This document shows, in pieces, positions 46,363 through 54,791 of a stretch of 64,000 nt of DNA. Numbering within the stretch: the first letter of the stretch is position 1; every line of letters begins with the position of its first letter. Position numbers and translations under genes: made by a program. This stretch comes from Stappia sp. TSB10P1A. Lineage in GTDB: Bacteria > Pseudomonadota > Alphaproteobacteria > Rhizobiales > Stappiaceae. The notes under the pieces were generated by a model that did no database searches, was not told the origin of the DNA, and worked only from the letters and a program-made list of their open reading frames with translations. Location: the NCBI RefSeq assembly GCF_900185725.1, contig NZ_FYAU01000018.1:62001-126000 (forward strand), in the 5' to 3' direction.

Positions 46363-47520
46363 TTAGCCCGCCTTGACCGGCAGGTCGAGGGGGAGCTTGG
46401 AAAGACACTCCGCGCCGCCCTCGTGCGTCAGGTAGGTCTGACCGAGCGACATGGCGGCGCCGCTGTCCGAATCCATCAGGATCATGTGGGTGAAGACGAC
46501 CATGCCCGGCACGATCCGCGCCGGATTGCCGCGATAGGCCATCGGCCAGTCCATCCAGCTCGGCGCGAAGCGCGCACCCAGCGAATAGCCGCAGGCGTTG
46601 AGCCGGTGGGCACCTTCGCCGCGCGCGTCGATCTCGCGGGCATGGGCCTCGAAGACCTCGCCGAAGGTGCGGCCCGGCACGAGGCACTCCTCGACCGCGG
46701 CAAGCGCGGAGCGGGCGGCCTCATAGAGGGCGACATGCCGGCCGGTCGGCTCGCCGACGATCACCGTGCGCATGGCGGCGACGTGATAGCGACGGAAGGC
46801 GCCGGCCCATTCCAGGGTCAACTGATCGTTGCGATCCAGCACCCGGCGGCCGCTCTGGTAGCGGCACAGCAGGGCTTCGGGACCGGAGCCGATGATGAAC
46901 TCGTTGCCCGGATAGTCGCCGTCGCCGGCAAAGACCGCGCCCTGCATGGCGGCGAGGATCTCGCCCTCGCGCGCGCCCTCCCGGATCAGCGGCAGGGCGG
47001 CCTCATAGGCGGCATCCGTCAGGCTGGCGGCACGGCGGACATAGGCGATCTCGGCCGGCGACTTGACCGCGCGCAGGTGCTGGACGGTCATCGATGCGTC
47101 TTCGAGGCGCGCGACATCGGACATCAGCGTCGCGATGTCGATGGCGATGCGCCCGGTCATGCCGTGGGTGTCGTATTCGACGCCGATGCGGGCGCCGCCG
47201 AGACCGAGTTCGGAGATGAGGTCGCGCAGTTGCAGCACCGGCGAGGCGCCGTCGCGGTCCTCCCACACGCGGATGTCGTCGATGATCGAGGTGAGCTGCG
47301 CCTGGCGCAGGTCGGCGGAGCGGGTCAGCAGGACGATCCGCCCGTCGCGGGTCACCACCATCGACTGGAAGAAGCAGAAGCCGAACGTGTCGTAGCCGGT
47401 GAGCCAGTACATGCTCTCCTGGGCGAAGAGCAGCAGGGCGTCGTGGCCGGTCTCGGCCATGCGGGCGCGAAGGGCATCGAGGCGGGAGGCGTATTCCTCC
47501 CGCGTGAAGGCGAGCGACAT
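46363..47520 (-). CDS. M24-family protein lacking metal ligands (creatinase/ectoine-hydrolase-like)
   Basis: A 385-residue pita-bread-fold protein. In true M24 aminopeptidases two Asp, one His and two Glu bind metal. Here the first Asp position reads LTLEWAG, the second reads YHVAAMRT, the His site is ACGYSLGARF, and the first Glu region is VVFTHMILM, so the metal site looks absent. The CGYSLG text resembles creatinase and ectoine-hydrolase relatives, which work without metal. The substrate is therefore probably a small amide or amidine rather than a peptide. The start lies 2 bases from the pgeF stop. Confidence 0.82.
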   Translation of the reverse strand: MSLAFTREEYASRLDALRARMAETGHDALLLFAQESMYWLTGYDTFGFCFFQSMVVTRDGRIVLLTRSADLRQAQLTSIIDDIRVWEDRDGASPVLQLRDLISELGLGGARIGVEYDTHGMTGRIAIDIATLMSDVARLEDASMTVQHLRAVKSPAEIAYVRRAASLTDAAYEAALPLIREGAREGEILAAMQGAVFAGDGDYPGNEFIIGSGPEALLCRYQSGRRVLDRNDQLTLEWAGAFRRYHVAAMRTVIVGEPTGRHVALYEAARSALAAVEECLVPGRTFGEVFEAHAREIDARGEGAHRLNACGYSLGARFAPSWMDWPMAYRGNPARIVPGMVVFTHMILMDSDSGAAMSLGQTYLTHEGGAECLSKLPLDLPVKAG

Positions 47521-47522
47521 GA

Positions 47523-48293
47523 TCAGCTTTCCGAAAGGGTGATTGCGGAGACGAGGCGGCCGTAGTCGGGCTCGCCGCGATGGGTGGCGCGGCGGTAGGA
47601 GAAGAACAGATCCTCCTCCGCATAGGTGCAGCGGTCGAGACTGGCGGCGGTGGCAACGCCGGCGGCATCGAGCCGGGCAAGAATGTAGGCCGGCAGGTCG
47701 AACAGCGCATGGCCGGCCTTGTCGGAGGGCGAGAAGAAGCGCTCGTTCGCCCCGTCGGCATCGAGGAAGCGGGCGCGGAACTCCTCGCCGACCTCGTAAT
47801 TCGCGCCGGAGATGGTCGGGCCGAGCACGGCGATCACCCTTTCGTTGCGGGCGCCGAGCCGCTGCATGGCGGCAAGCGTCGCCTCCAGCACGCCGGTGAG
47901 GGCGCCGCGCCAGCCGGCATGGGCCGCGCCGACGACGCGGGCTTGCGGATCGGCGAAAAGCACCGGGCCGCAATCGGCGGTGGAGATGGCGAGCGCAAGG
48001 CCCGGGCGGTCGGTCACCAGCGCGTCGCCGCGCGGCTGGGTGCCCGGCTCGAAGGGCGCATCGACCACGATCGCATCCGGCGAATGGTGCTGGTAGGGCG
48101 ACAGCAGCGCGCCGGGAGCAACCCCGAGCAGGCTGGCGACGCGGGCGCGGTTTTCCGTGACGGCGGCGCGCTCATCCTTCGAGCCGAGGCCGATGTTGAG
48201 CGAGGCATAGAGGCCGCCGGAGACGCCGCCCCGCCGGGTGAAGAAGCCGTGCGAGAGACCGGGAAGGGCGGAAAGATCCGGGGAGGTGAGCAT
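47523..48293 (-). CDS. pgeF: Peptidoglycan editing factor PgeF (YfiH/laccase-domain)
   Basis: A 256-residue YfiH-family enzyme, known as a purine nucleoside phosphorylase/deaminase-like laccase-domain protein and as a peptidoglycan editing factor in E. coli. Catalytic Cys and His lie in STADCGPVLFADP and AAHAGWRG. ATG 48293 is chosen; a TTG at 48365 overlapping the upstream stop is less likely. Part of lgt-MidA-pgeF-M24. Confidence 0.92.
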   Translation of the reverse strand: MLTSPDLSALPGLSHGFFTRRGGVSGGLYASLNIGLGSKDERAAVTENRARVASLLGVAPGALLSPYQHHSPDAIVVDAPFEPGTQPRGDALVTDRPGLALAISTADCGPVLFADPQARVVGAAHAGWRGALTGVLEATLAAMQRLGARNERVIAVLGPTISGANYEVGEEFRARFLDADGANERFFSPSDKAGHALFDLPAYILARLDAAGVATAASLDRCTYAEEDLFFSYRRATHRGEPDYGRLVSAITLSES

Positions 48294-48361
48294 GGGCCTG
48301 TCGGACTGTTGCGTGGCGGGCGGGATGTTCGCCGGGATGGTGGTTTGAAGCGGGGCGGCTG

Positions 48362-49480
48362 TCAAACGCCATCGAAAAGCGGCAGGACGACGTCCGGCCC
48401 GGCGACGGCCAGCACCTTGAAGAGCTCGCCCATTTCCTGCGGCGCGGCGAGCCGCTCGACCTCGCCGCGGATCCGCTCCTGCTCCTGCGGCGAACGGCCG
48501 GCGCCGACCTGGCCGGCCCGTTCCAGCAGGCCGAGGCCGAGCAGGAAGTCGCCTTGCGTCGTCAGGGCACGCGGGCGCAGTCCGCCTGCGCGGGCAGCGC
48601 GGGCCAGCGCCTCGAAGTTGACATGGGCGGTGAGATCGGCGCGGCCGGGTTCGGCAAGCACCTCGACAGGGCGATGGGCGCGCAGAGCCTGCAGCGTGTC
48701 GCCGGGCGCGGTGCGGGCGTAGCCGTAGTCGATGGCGAGCAGGAGGCCGCCCTGGCGGGCGATGCGAGCGCCAAGCTCCTCCATCAGCGCATTGGCAAGC
48801 GGCTGGGTCTCCAGGATCGTGCCCTCGGCGGCGCCCGCAAGGCCGGCCGGCAGCTCTGCCGCATCAAGGCTGCCGGTGCCGGCGACAAAGCGCAGCGCGC
48901 CCTGTTCGTCGAGCCCGACGGCCCGCTCGCGCCAGCCTTGCGCGGTCTTGACGTATTGGCGGATCGGCAGGGCGTCGAAGAACTCGTTGGCGACAACGAG
49001 CAGCGGCGCGTCTTCCGGAAGATCGGCGAGGCGGTCGTGCCACCGTGCGGTCGCCGAGGCATCTCCCAGGGTGGCGCGCTGGATCTCGCGCAGCCGCCGG
49101 CTGGTCTCCACGAGATGCAGCGAGGCCGCCTCGCGGAACGCGGGGCGCAGGGCGGCGACGCGCAGCATGTCGGCCATCAAGGTGCCGCGGCCGGGGCCGA
49201 GCTCGACCAGATGAAAGGGGCGTGGGCTGCCGAGCGCCGCATGGGCCGCGACGACCCAGGCGCCGACCAGTTCGCCGAAGAACTGGCTGACTTCCGGCGC
49301 GGTGATGAAGTCGCCATCCGCCCCGAAGGGCTCGGCCCGCATGTAATAGCCGTGCTCGGGGTCAGTGAGGCACAGGCCCATGAAGTCGAAGACCGACAGG
49401 GGGCCGCCGGTCTCGATCAGCGCGCGAATGCGCTCGGCGAGCGGCCCCGTGCCGGAAGGGGAGGCACTGCTCCGGCTCAC
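48362..49480 (-). CDS. SAM-dependent methyltransferase, MidA/NDUFAF7-like
   Basis: A 372-residue member of the MidA/NDUFAF7 group, which in mitochondria methylates an arginine of complex I subunit NDUFS2. Marks: GYYMRAEPFGADGDFITAPE, ELGPGRGTLMADML (SAM-binding) and ANEFFDALPIRQY. Start is a GTG overlapping the lgt stop (GTGA). The bacterial role is often unknown; modification of the homologous NuoD subunit is an inference. Confidence 0.9.
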   Translation of the reverse strand: MSRSSASPSGTGPLAERIRALIETGGPLSVFDFMGLCLTDPEHGYYMRAEPFGADGDFITAPEVSQFFGELVGAWVVAAHAALGSPRPFHLVELGPGRGTLMADMLRVAALRPAFREAASLHLVETSRRLREIQRATLGDASATARWHDRLADLPEDAPLLVVANEFFDALPIRQYVKTAQGWRERAVGLDEQGALRFVAGTGSLDAAELPAGLAGAAEGTILETQPLANALMEELGARIARQGGLLLAIDYGYARTAPGDTLQALRAHRPVEVLAEPGRADLTAHVNFEALARAARAGGLRPRALTTQGDFLLGLGLLERAGQVGAGRSPQEQERIRGEVERLAAPQEMGELFKVLAVAGPDVVLPLFDGV

Positions 49481-50304
49481 GCCGCGCGATCCGCCGGCGG
49501 GTTGCGCAGGGCGCGGGCGATCGCCCACAGGCCGGCGGCGATCATCGGCAGCGACAGCAGGATGCCCATGGTCAGGCCCGGCCCGAGATAGCCGATATGC
49601 GCGTCCGGCACGCGGAAGAACTCGACGAAGGAGCGGGACAGGCCATAGCCGAGCGCAAAGACGCCGGCGACAAGGCCCGGCCGCCGGAAGCCGCCGCGCA
49701 GCAGCACGATGCGCGCGACGACGAGCAGCAGCAGCCCTTCGAGCGCTGCCTCATAGAGCTGGCTCGGGTGGCGGGGCTCCGGTCCGCCATCGGGAAAGAC
49801 GAAGGCCCAGGGCACATCCGTCACCCGGCCCCACAGCTCGCTGTTGATGAAGTTGGCGATGCGCCCGAAGAACAGGCCGATGGGCGCGACGGCGCCGGCA
49901 AGGTCGAACAGGGTCCACAGCGGAATGCCGCGCCGCCAGGCGAAGAGAACCATGGCGAGAACGACGCCGAGGAAGCCGCCATGGAAGGACATGCCGCCCG
50001 ACCACACCTGCAGGATGTCCAGCGGGTTCTGCAGGTAATAGGCCGGTGCGTAGAACAGCACATAGCCGAGCCGCCCGCCGAGGATCGTGCCGATGGTCGC
50101 ATAGACGACGAAGTCGTCGATGTCGGTCAGGGAGGGGCGCGGCGTGCGGCCCCACAGGTCGTCGCGGGCGACCAGTGCGCGCATGTAGTGCCAGCCGAGC
50201 AGCAGGCCGGCGATATAGGCGAGCGCGTACCAGCGGATCGCGAAAGGACCGATCTCGATCAGCACGGGATCGATGGCGGGAAAGGGCAGGGCAAGGATCG
50301 GCAT
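49477..50304 (-). CDS. lgt: Prolipoprotein diacylglyceryl transferase
   Basis: Transfers diacylglycerol from phosphatidylglycerol to the cysteine of prolipoproteins. The 275-residue membrane protein has several helices and the Lgt signature GRIANFINSELWGR followed by RHPSQLYEA. ATG 50304 (MPILALPFPAID) is the standard start. First gene of the lgt-MidA-pgeF-M24 operon. A substrate candidate, the lipoprotein at 45746, is nearby. Confidence 0.96.
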   Translation of the reverse strand: MPILALPFPAIDPVLIEIGPFAIRWYALAYIAGLLLGWHYMRALVARDDLWGRTPRPSLTDIDDFVVYATIGTILGGRLGYVLFYAPAYYLQNPLDILQVWSGGMSFHGGFLGVVLAMVLFAWRRGIPLWTLFDLAGAVAPIGLFFGRIANFINSELWGRVTDVPWAFVFPDGGPEPRHPSQLYEAALEGLLLLVVARIVLLRGGFRRPGLVAGVFALGYGLSRSFVEFFRVPDAHIGYLGPGLTMGILLSLPMIAAGLWAIARALRNPPADRAA

Positions 50305-50645
50305 GGGGGCTCCGGCTCGCCGGCGGACCGGCAGGACATGCGGCGCGACGTTGCCGGTCCCGGCCGCCTGCGTCAAGGCTGCGGCGATTTCTCCTCACCA
50401 GTGTGGCGAATGTGAAATGCGCTCCGGGTTGCTGCCGGAACAGACGCATCTCAGATTCGAAAACCACACTGGAAACATACGCTTGCCGGTCATCTGCTTT
50501 GAACCTGACGTTCCTTCGGTGCCTGCTGCAAGATGTGGCGAACTTCAGGTTCGAATGACTGGGGTGTTTCGCCGCGCATAAAAGCGCACTACCTAGGAGA
50601 AAGTGATATGCGGCCCGGTGGGCCGGCAGCAGGGAAGGACTGGCC
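50305..50645. other. AT-rich intergenic region with dyad symmetry
   Basis: 341 bases between the divergent lgt and ubiK genes, with noticeably lower GC at 50400-50580. It contains an 8-bp inverted repeat GAACCTGA / TCAGGTTC near 50499-50555 and two TTCGAA-bearing segments. No gene is seen. It must carry both promoters; a regulator-binding region is possible. Confidence 0.45.
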
Positions 50646-50930
50646 ATGACACAGGGACCGAACCGGGTTCTCGACGATTTCGCCAAGCTGATGACGGATA
50701 TGGCCGGTGTCGCCCAGGGTGCGCGCCGCGAGGTGGAGACGGCATTCCGCGCCCAGGCGGAGCGGTTTCTCGCCGACATGGACCTGGTCAAGCGCGAGGA
50801 CCACGACGTCGTGAAGGACATGGCGGCGCGGGCGCTCGACCGGCTCGACGAGCTGGAGGCTCGTATCGCCGCGCTGGAGACGTCGGCGGCAAAGCCGCGC
50901 TCGGCCAAGGCCAAGGCGGCGGACGACTGA
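50646..50930 (+). CDS. ubiK: Ubiquinone biosynthesis accessory factor UbiK
   Basis: A 94-residue BMFP-family protein that interacts with UbiJ and promotes ubiquinone biosynthesis. The sequence is helical throughout, with FAKLMTDMAGVAQGARREVE and a coiled coil around LDELEARIAALE (about 68-80), then a basic Ala/Lys tail. Length fits UbiK. Single gene. Confidence 0.88.
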   Translation: MTQGPNRVLDDFAKLMTDMAGVAQGARREVETAFRAQAERFLADMDLVKREDHDVVKDMAARALDRLDELEARIAALETSAAKPRSAKAKAADD

Positions 50931-51232
50931 CATTTCGCGAATCAGGTCACACTGTCACCCTGCGTCCGTTGCGGGGCGAGCCGGCGGCCGGGCGAGCGGT
51001 CGCCGTCCACAGCTTCAAAAGCGTAAAGGAAAAGTGAACATATCCTTGAATTAAGTTCTCCCTATATACTGAAGTCAGGCGGAGATTCGCGGGGCGGCGA
51101 TGCAGAGGGGCATGAAACGCCATCGCGGCTGGCGGACTTTCGCTTGCGGCAGGTCAAGCATCCTGCGGACCGACATGGTGGCCAGGCGCCGCGGCAGCGC
51201 CGCGCATGGCCCGCAAGCCGAGAGGAACCCCC
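50931..51232 (+). promoter_or_regulatory. Promoter region of YbjN-like gene and proC
   Basis: 302 bases with an AT-rich patch at about 51030-51070. A TATACT at 51065-51070 is a good -10 candidate, but no -35 box stands at the ideal distance (a TTGAAT at 51047-51052 is too close). No gene is seen. Confidence 0.35.
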
Positions 51233-51733
51233 ATGAGCCTCATCGACATCGACTTCGAACGGCCCGCCAACCCCGTCGACACGATCGAGCACATCGCCGC
51301 CATCAACGACTGGTCCTTCGAGCGCTCCTGCGACGAGGAGATCACGATTTCGGTCGCCGGCCACTGGTGCGACTATCACGTCTCCTTCTCCTGGATGGAG
51401 GATCTGGAGGCTCTGCATCTGGCCTGCGCCTTCGATCTCAAGGTGCCGGAACCGCGCCGCACCGAGGTCGTGCGCCTGCTCGCGCTGGTCAATGAACAGT
51501 TGTGGATGGGGCATTTCGACCTGTGGAACCGCGAGGGCGTGGTGATCTTCCGCCAGTCGCTGCTGCTGGCCGGCGGCGCGGAAGCGACCTCGAAGCAGAT
51601 CGAGGGACTGCTCACCAACGCGCTCGACTCCTGCGAACGCTACTACCAGGCCTTCCAGTTCGTGGTCTGGGCCGGTAAAAGCGCGTCCGAGGCGATCGAC
51701 ACCGCCTTGTTCGAAACCGCGGGGGAGGCATGA
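51233..51733 (+). CDS. YbjN domain protein
   Basis: A 166-residue YbjN-type protein: alpha/beta fold like type III secretion chaperones, with WCDYHVSFSWMEDLEALHLACAF and GVVIFRQSLLLAGG. E. coli YbjN affects motility and stress, but the function of this group is uncertain. It overlaps proC by 4 bases (ATGA), a pairing common in Rhizobiales. AGAGGA precedes ATG 51233. Confidence 0.88.
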   Translation: MSLIDIDFERPANPVDTIEHIAAINDWSFERSCDEEITISVAGHWCDYHVSFSWMEDLEALHLACAFDLKVPEPRRTEVVRLLALVNEQLWMGHFDLWNREGVVIFRQSLLLAGGAEATSKQIEGLLTNALDSCERYYQAFQFVVWAGKSASEAIDTALFETAGEA

Positions 51734-52551
51734 GTTTTTCCAAGGAGCGCCCGCTCGTCCTTGTCGGTGCCGGCAAGATGGGCGGAGCGATGCTGGCCGG
51801 CTGGCTTGCCGCCGGGACCGATGCCGGAAGCATTCTGGTGATCGATCCGAAGCCGTCGGCGGAGCTTCTCGAGATGGTCTCCGCCTCCGGCATCCGCCAT
51901 GCGGAGGCCGTCACCGACGGGCTGAAGGCCGGCGTGCTGCTGGTGGCGCTGAAGCCGCAGGTGATGGCCGATGTGCTGCCCGGCCTGGCGCCGGCGGTGG
52001 ATGCGCACACGCTGGTGATCTCGGTCGCCGCCGGCACGCCGGTCGCGGCCTTCCGCAAGGCCTTCGGCGACGTCGCTATCGTGCGGGTGATGCCGAACAC
52101 GCCGTCCCAGGTCGGCCGCGGCATGAGCGTCGCCTATGCCAATGACAGGACGGACAGCGCGCAGCGGGCGACCGTCGACCGGTTGCTGACGGCGATTGGT
52201 GCCTCCGACTGGATCGAGCACGAAGAGCAGATCGACGCGGTGACCGCCGTCAGCGGCTCGGGCCCCGCCTATGTCTTCTATCTTGCGGAGGCGTTGGCGG
52301 CGGCCGGCGTCAAGGCCGGGCTGCCCGAGGATCTGGCCATGCGCATCGCGCGCCAGACCGTGTGCGGTGCCGGCGAACTGCTCTATCGCTCCGATCTGCC
52401 GGCGGCGGAGCTGCGACAGAACGTCACATCTCCGAACGGAACGACCGCGGCCGCGCTTGCCGTGCTGATGGAGCCGGACAGCGGTCTGCAGCCGGTGATG
52501 GACAAGGCGGTGGCGGCGGCGCGCAAGCGGTCGCAGGAGCTTGCCGGCTGA
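51730..52551 (+). CDS. proC: Pyrroline-5-carboxylate reductase
   Basis: Reduces pyrroline-5-carboxylate to proline with NADPH. The 273-residue protein has VGAGKMGGAMLAGW at the N-terminus, VRVMPNTPSQVGRGM, and the DAVTAVSGSGPAYVFYL signature. Length is normal. Translationally coupled to the YbjN gene. Confidence 0.96.
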   Translation: MSFSKERPLVLVGAGKMGGAMLAGWLAAGTDAGSILVIDPKPSAELLEMVSASGIRHAEAVTDGLKAGVLLVALKPQVMADVLPGLAPAVDAHTLVISVAAGTPVAAFRKAFGDVAIVRVMPNTPSQVGRGMSVAYANDRTDSAQRATVDRLLTAIGASDWIEHEEQIDAVTAVSGSGPAYVFYLAEALAAAGVKAGLPEDLAMRIARQTVCGAGELLYRSDLPAAELRQNVTSPNGTTAAALAVLMEPDSGLQPVMDKAVAAARKRSQELAG

Positions 52552-52700
52552 CGGGGCGACGGGCGCGATGCGGCACTGCCGCGCATTGCCTGCATTGATG
52601 CTCGAAAATCCGGTGCCGGGTCCCTACATCCGTTGGATGTGTTCGCGATCGGCCATCGCAGGGGTGGCGCAGCGCGGTCCCGCGTGATCCGGAGGAGCCC

Positions 52701-53399
52701 ATGGCTACGGCAAAGACCAGGCAGAAGATCGTTTCCAGCTTCCTGTCCCTGCTGGGAGAGAAGGGCTGGCACGGCTTCGAGATGGCGGATGTCGCCCGCG
52801 AGGCGGGCGTCAAGCTGTCGGTGCTGCGCGCGGAGTTTCCCGGCAAGACGGCCTGCCTGAGGGCATTCCTGTCCGACATCGACCAGACGGTTCTCGATTC
52901 CATCGATCCGGACATGGCGGGCGAGCCGGCGCGCGAGCGCCTGTTCGACGTGCTGATGACCCGCCTCGATGCGCTGTCTCCGCACAGGGATGCGATCCGC
53001 GCCCTGCGCAAGGCGGTGCGATGCGATCCGCAGTTCGCGCTGAAGCTGAACAGGGAGGCGGTGACCTCGCAGCGCTGGATGCTGACGGCGGCCGGTCTTC
53101 CGGCCTCCGGTCCGCGGGCGGCGGTGATGTCGCAGGCGCTGGTCGTCGCCTTCGGACGGGTCGTCGACGTGTGGCTGGACGACGAGGATCCCGGGCTTGC
53201 ACGCACCATGTCGGCGCTTGCCCGCCAGCTCGACGAGGGCGAGGTGTGGATGGGCCGGCTCGACCGGGTCGGCAGGTTCCTGAAGCCGCTGCTGTCGCGG
53301 GCGCGCACGCGGGGTTCGCGGCAGGACACGCCGCCGCCGGGCGCCGACGGGCCGCAAGACGCGGCGGCTCCTTCGGGGGCTTCCCCGAGCGCTGCCTGA
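52701..53399 (+). CDS. TetR-like (COQ9-like) regulator
   Basis: A 232-residue protein with an N-terminal TetR-type helix-turn-helix (KIVSSFLSLLGEKGWHGFEMADVAREAGVKLSVLRAEFPG reduced to its pattern, residues about 8-50). A COQ9/TetR-like C-terminal domain follows. The last ~35 residues are a Pro/Ala/Gly-rich disordered tail. The ligand is unknown. A nested hairpin with TTTT terminates it at 53410-53474. Confidence 0.82.
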   Translation: MATAKTRQKIVSSFLSLLGEKGWHGFEMADVAREAGVKLSVLRAEFPGKTACLRAFLSDIDQTVLDSIDPDMAGEPARERLFDVLMTRLDALSPHRDAIRALRKAVRCDPQFALKLNREAVTSQRWMLTAAGLPASGPRAAVMSQALVVAFGRVVDVWLDDEDPGLARTMSALARQLDEGEVWMGRLDRVGRFLKPLLSRARTRGSRQDTPPPGADGPQDAAAPSGASPSAA

Positions 53400-53409
53400 C
53401 GACTAGAGT

Positions 53410-53474
53410 GGCGGGAGCGCCGCACAACCGCGCCGGCCGAAAGGCCCGCGCGGGTTTTCACACTCCCGCCTTTT
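53410..53474 (+). terminator. Nested-hairpin terminator after TetR-like gene
   Basis: Outer arms GGCGGGAG (53410-53417) and CTCCCGCC (53463-53470), then TTTT; inside is a second GC-rich hairpin (CCGCGC/GCGCGG with a GGCC/GGCC pair around GAAA). The shape resembles the terminator at 10354-10425. Confidence 0.65.
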
Positions 53475-53496
53475 GTCGTTCAGGACATCACCCATC

Positions 53497-53859
53497 ATGA
53501 CGCAAGACCACGCGGCCGTTTCGCCGGTCCTTTCCTTTGACGATTTCCTCAAGGTCGATATCCGCGTCGGCCGCATTGTCGAGGCAGCGCCGTTTCCGCA
53601 GGCGCGCAAGCCGGCGATCAAGCTGGTGATCGATTTCGGAGCCGAGATCGGGCTCAAGAAGTCCAGCGCCCAGATCACCCGGCACTACACGCCGGAAGGC
53701 CTGATCGGCCGGCAGGTGCTGGCGGTCGTCAACTTCCCGCCGCGCCAGATCGGCCCGATGATGTCGGAAGTCCTGACGCTCGGGGTGCCCGATGCCGATG
53801 GCGAGGTCGTTCTGCTGGCGCCCGAGCAGGAGGTGCCGCTCGGCGGCCGGCTGTTCTAG
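53497..53859 (+). CDS. CsaA-like tRNA-binding protein
   Basis: A 120-residue OB-fold tRNA-binding protein: FDDFLKVDIRVGRIVEAAPF, then VNFPPRQIGPMMSEVLTLG, and a C-terminal PLGGRLF. The family includes the protein chaperone CsaA. Its stop TAG lies exactly at the left edge of the MITE-like element: TA is the target duplication and G is the first element base. An upstream TTG at 53473 is a poor start. Confidence 0.9.
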   Translation: MTQDHAAVSPVLSFDDFLKVDIRVGRIVEAAPFPQARKPAIKLVIDFGAEIGLKKSSAQITRHYTPEGLIGRQVLAVVNFPPRQIGPMMSEVLTLGVPDADGEVVLLAPEQEVPLGGRLF

Positions 53860-54122
53860 GGTCAGGACCCATTAATATGGCCGCAATGGTCGTCCTGACG
53901 TGCGCGGATACGCGAAGCAGGGCCGCAGGAAGACATAAAGTCTTTCAAGGCCTTGCGACAAAGTAGCCCGTGCAGGTCGGGACGATCCGCAGGACGTCCG
54001 ATAGACCGGCGACCTGCCGCGTCGAAACCCTTGACCGGGGGGCGACCCCGCTTCTGCGGGCTTCTCCTTGCAGGTCTTGGTCTATCGAACGCCATTGTCG
54101 TCATATGAATGGGTCCTGACCC
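53859..54122. mobile_element. 264-bp MITE-like element with TA target duplication
   Basis: Terminal inverted repeats GGGTCAGGACCCATT (53859-53873) and AATGGGTCCTGACCC (54108-54122) are perfect over 15 bp; with one mismatch they extend to 21 bp. TA flanks both sides (53857-53858 and 54123-54124). Internal arms CGATAGACC/GGTCTATCG (53999-54007 and 54079-54087) and GACCTGC/GCAGGTC add a strong hairpin, with a further CCCGC/GCGGG stem inside. No transposase is encoded; only short reading frames occur. TA duplication within CTAG is known for IS630 and for some IS5 (IS427) elements, so this is probably a non-autonomous relative of one of these. Confidence 0.85.
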
Positions 54123-54742
54123 TAGGTCGGCTCCAGACACCTCGTGGTCCAGGCATCCGCCGCCGGCTCCATGTCGAGGATGCGGGCGGGAACCCTCGCC
54201 CGGCGGAACACATAGACGGTTGCCGGCGGCAGGTTGGCCCAGATCCTGCGCGTGCGCGTGAAGGTGAGCTGGAGCTTCCCGCATATCCCGCGACGGACGG
54301 GAGAGGCAGGGCCGTAGGTGAACTGGATGAAGGCGCCGTCCGGCGCCAGCCGCGCGAACGCAGCATCCAGGATTGCCTCCTGCTCGGCAGCGGTCATCGA
54401 CAGCAGCGGCAGGCCGGAGACGACCGCGTCGAAGGGACCTCCGGCAACCCCTGCCAGTTCCTGGGCCGGCAGACGGTGCAGCACGGCTCGCGGAAAGCGG
54501 TGGGCAAGCAGGTCCGCGAAACGGGGATTGATCTCGAACAGCGTCAGGTCCTGCTCGGCGATGCCGTGGTCGACCAGGCATCGCGTGAAGACACCCGTTC
54601 CCGGGCCGAGCTCGGCAATCCGTTTCGCCCGGTGCGGCACCTGCTCGACCATCGCTTTCGCAAGGGCGCGGGAGGATGGGGCAAGGGCGGCGACCTGCCG
54701 CGGTTTGCGCAGAAACTGAAGCAAGAAGCCGTCTCGACTCAT
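54122..54742 (-). CDS. SAM-dependent methyltransferase (PmtA-like)
   Basis: A 206-residue class I methyltransferase. LRKPRQVAALAPSSRALAKAM is typical of rhizobial phospholipid N-methyltransferase PmtA and similar enzymes, followed by SAM motif ELGPGTGVFTRCL, and SGLPLLSM in the motif IV area. Substrate is uncertain; PmtA makes phosphatidylcholine from phosphatidylethanolamine. The stop TAG uses the element edge (complement of CTA at 54122-54124). ATG 54742 leaves 49 bases after the SDR gene. Confidence 0.82.
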   Translation of the reverse strand: MSRDGFLLQFLRKPRQVAALAPSSRALAKAMVEQVPHRAKRIAELGPGTGVFTRCLVDHGIAEQDLTLFEINPRFADLLAHRFPRAVLHRLPAQELAGVAGGPFDAVVSGLPLLSMTAAEQEAILDAAFARLAPDGAFIQFTYGPASPVRRGICGKLQLTFTRTRRIWANLPPATVYVFRRARVPARILDMEPAADAWTTRCLEPT

Positions 54743-54791
54743 CTGGTGCTCCCGCAGAATGGGGGTGTCCGGCGCGGTATCGGCCGGTCCG

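Noticed and set aside
50450-50560. TTCGAA-bearing segments as a CRISPR or tRNA gene
   Set aside because: No regular repeat-spacer spacing and no cloverleaf.
53862-54581. Minus-strand frame running through the MITE-like element into the methyltransferase
   Set aside because: It merges element sequence with a shadow of the methyltransferase; no transposase motif (DDE) was seen, so it is not evidence for an autonomous element.
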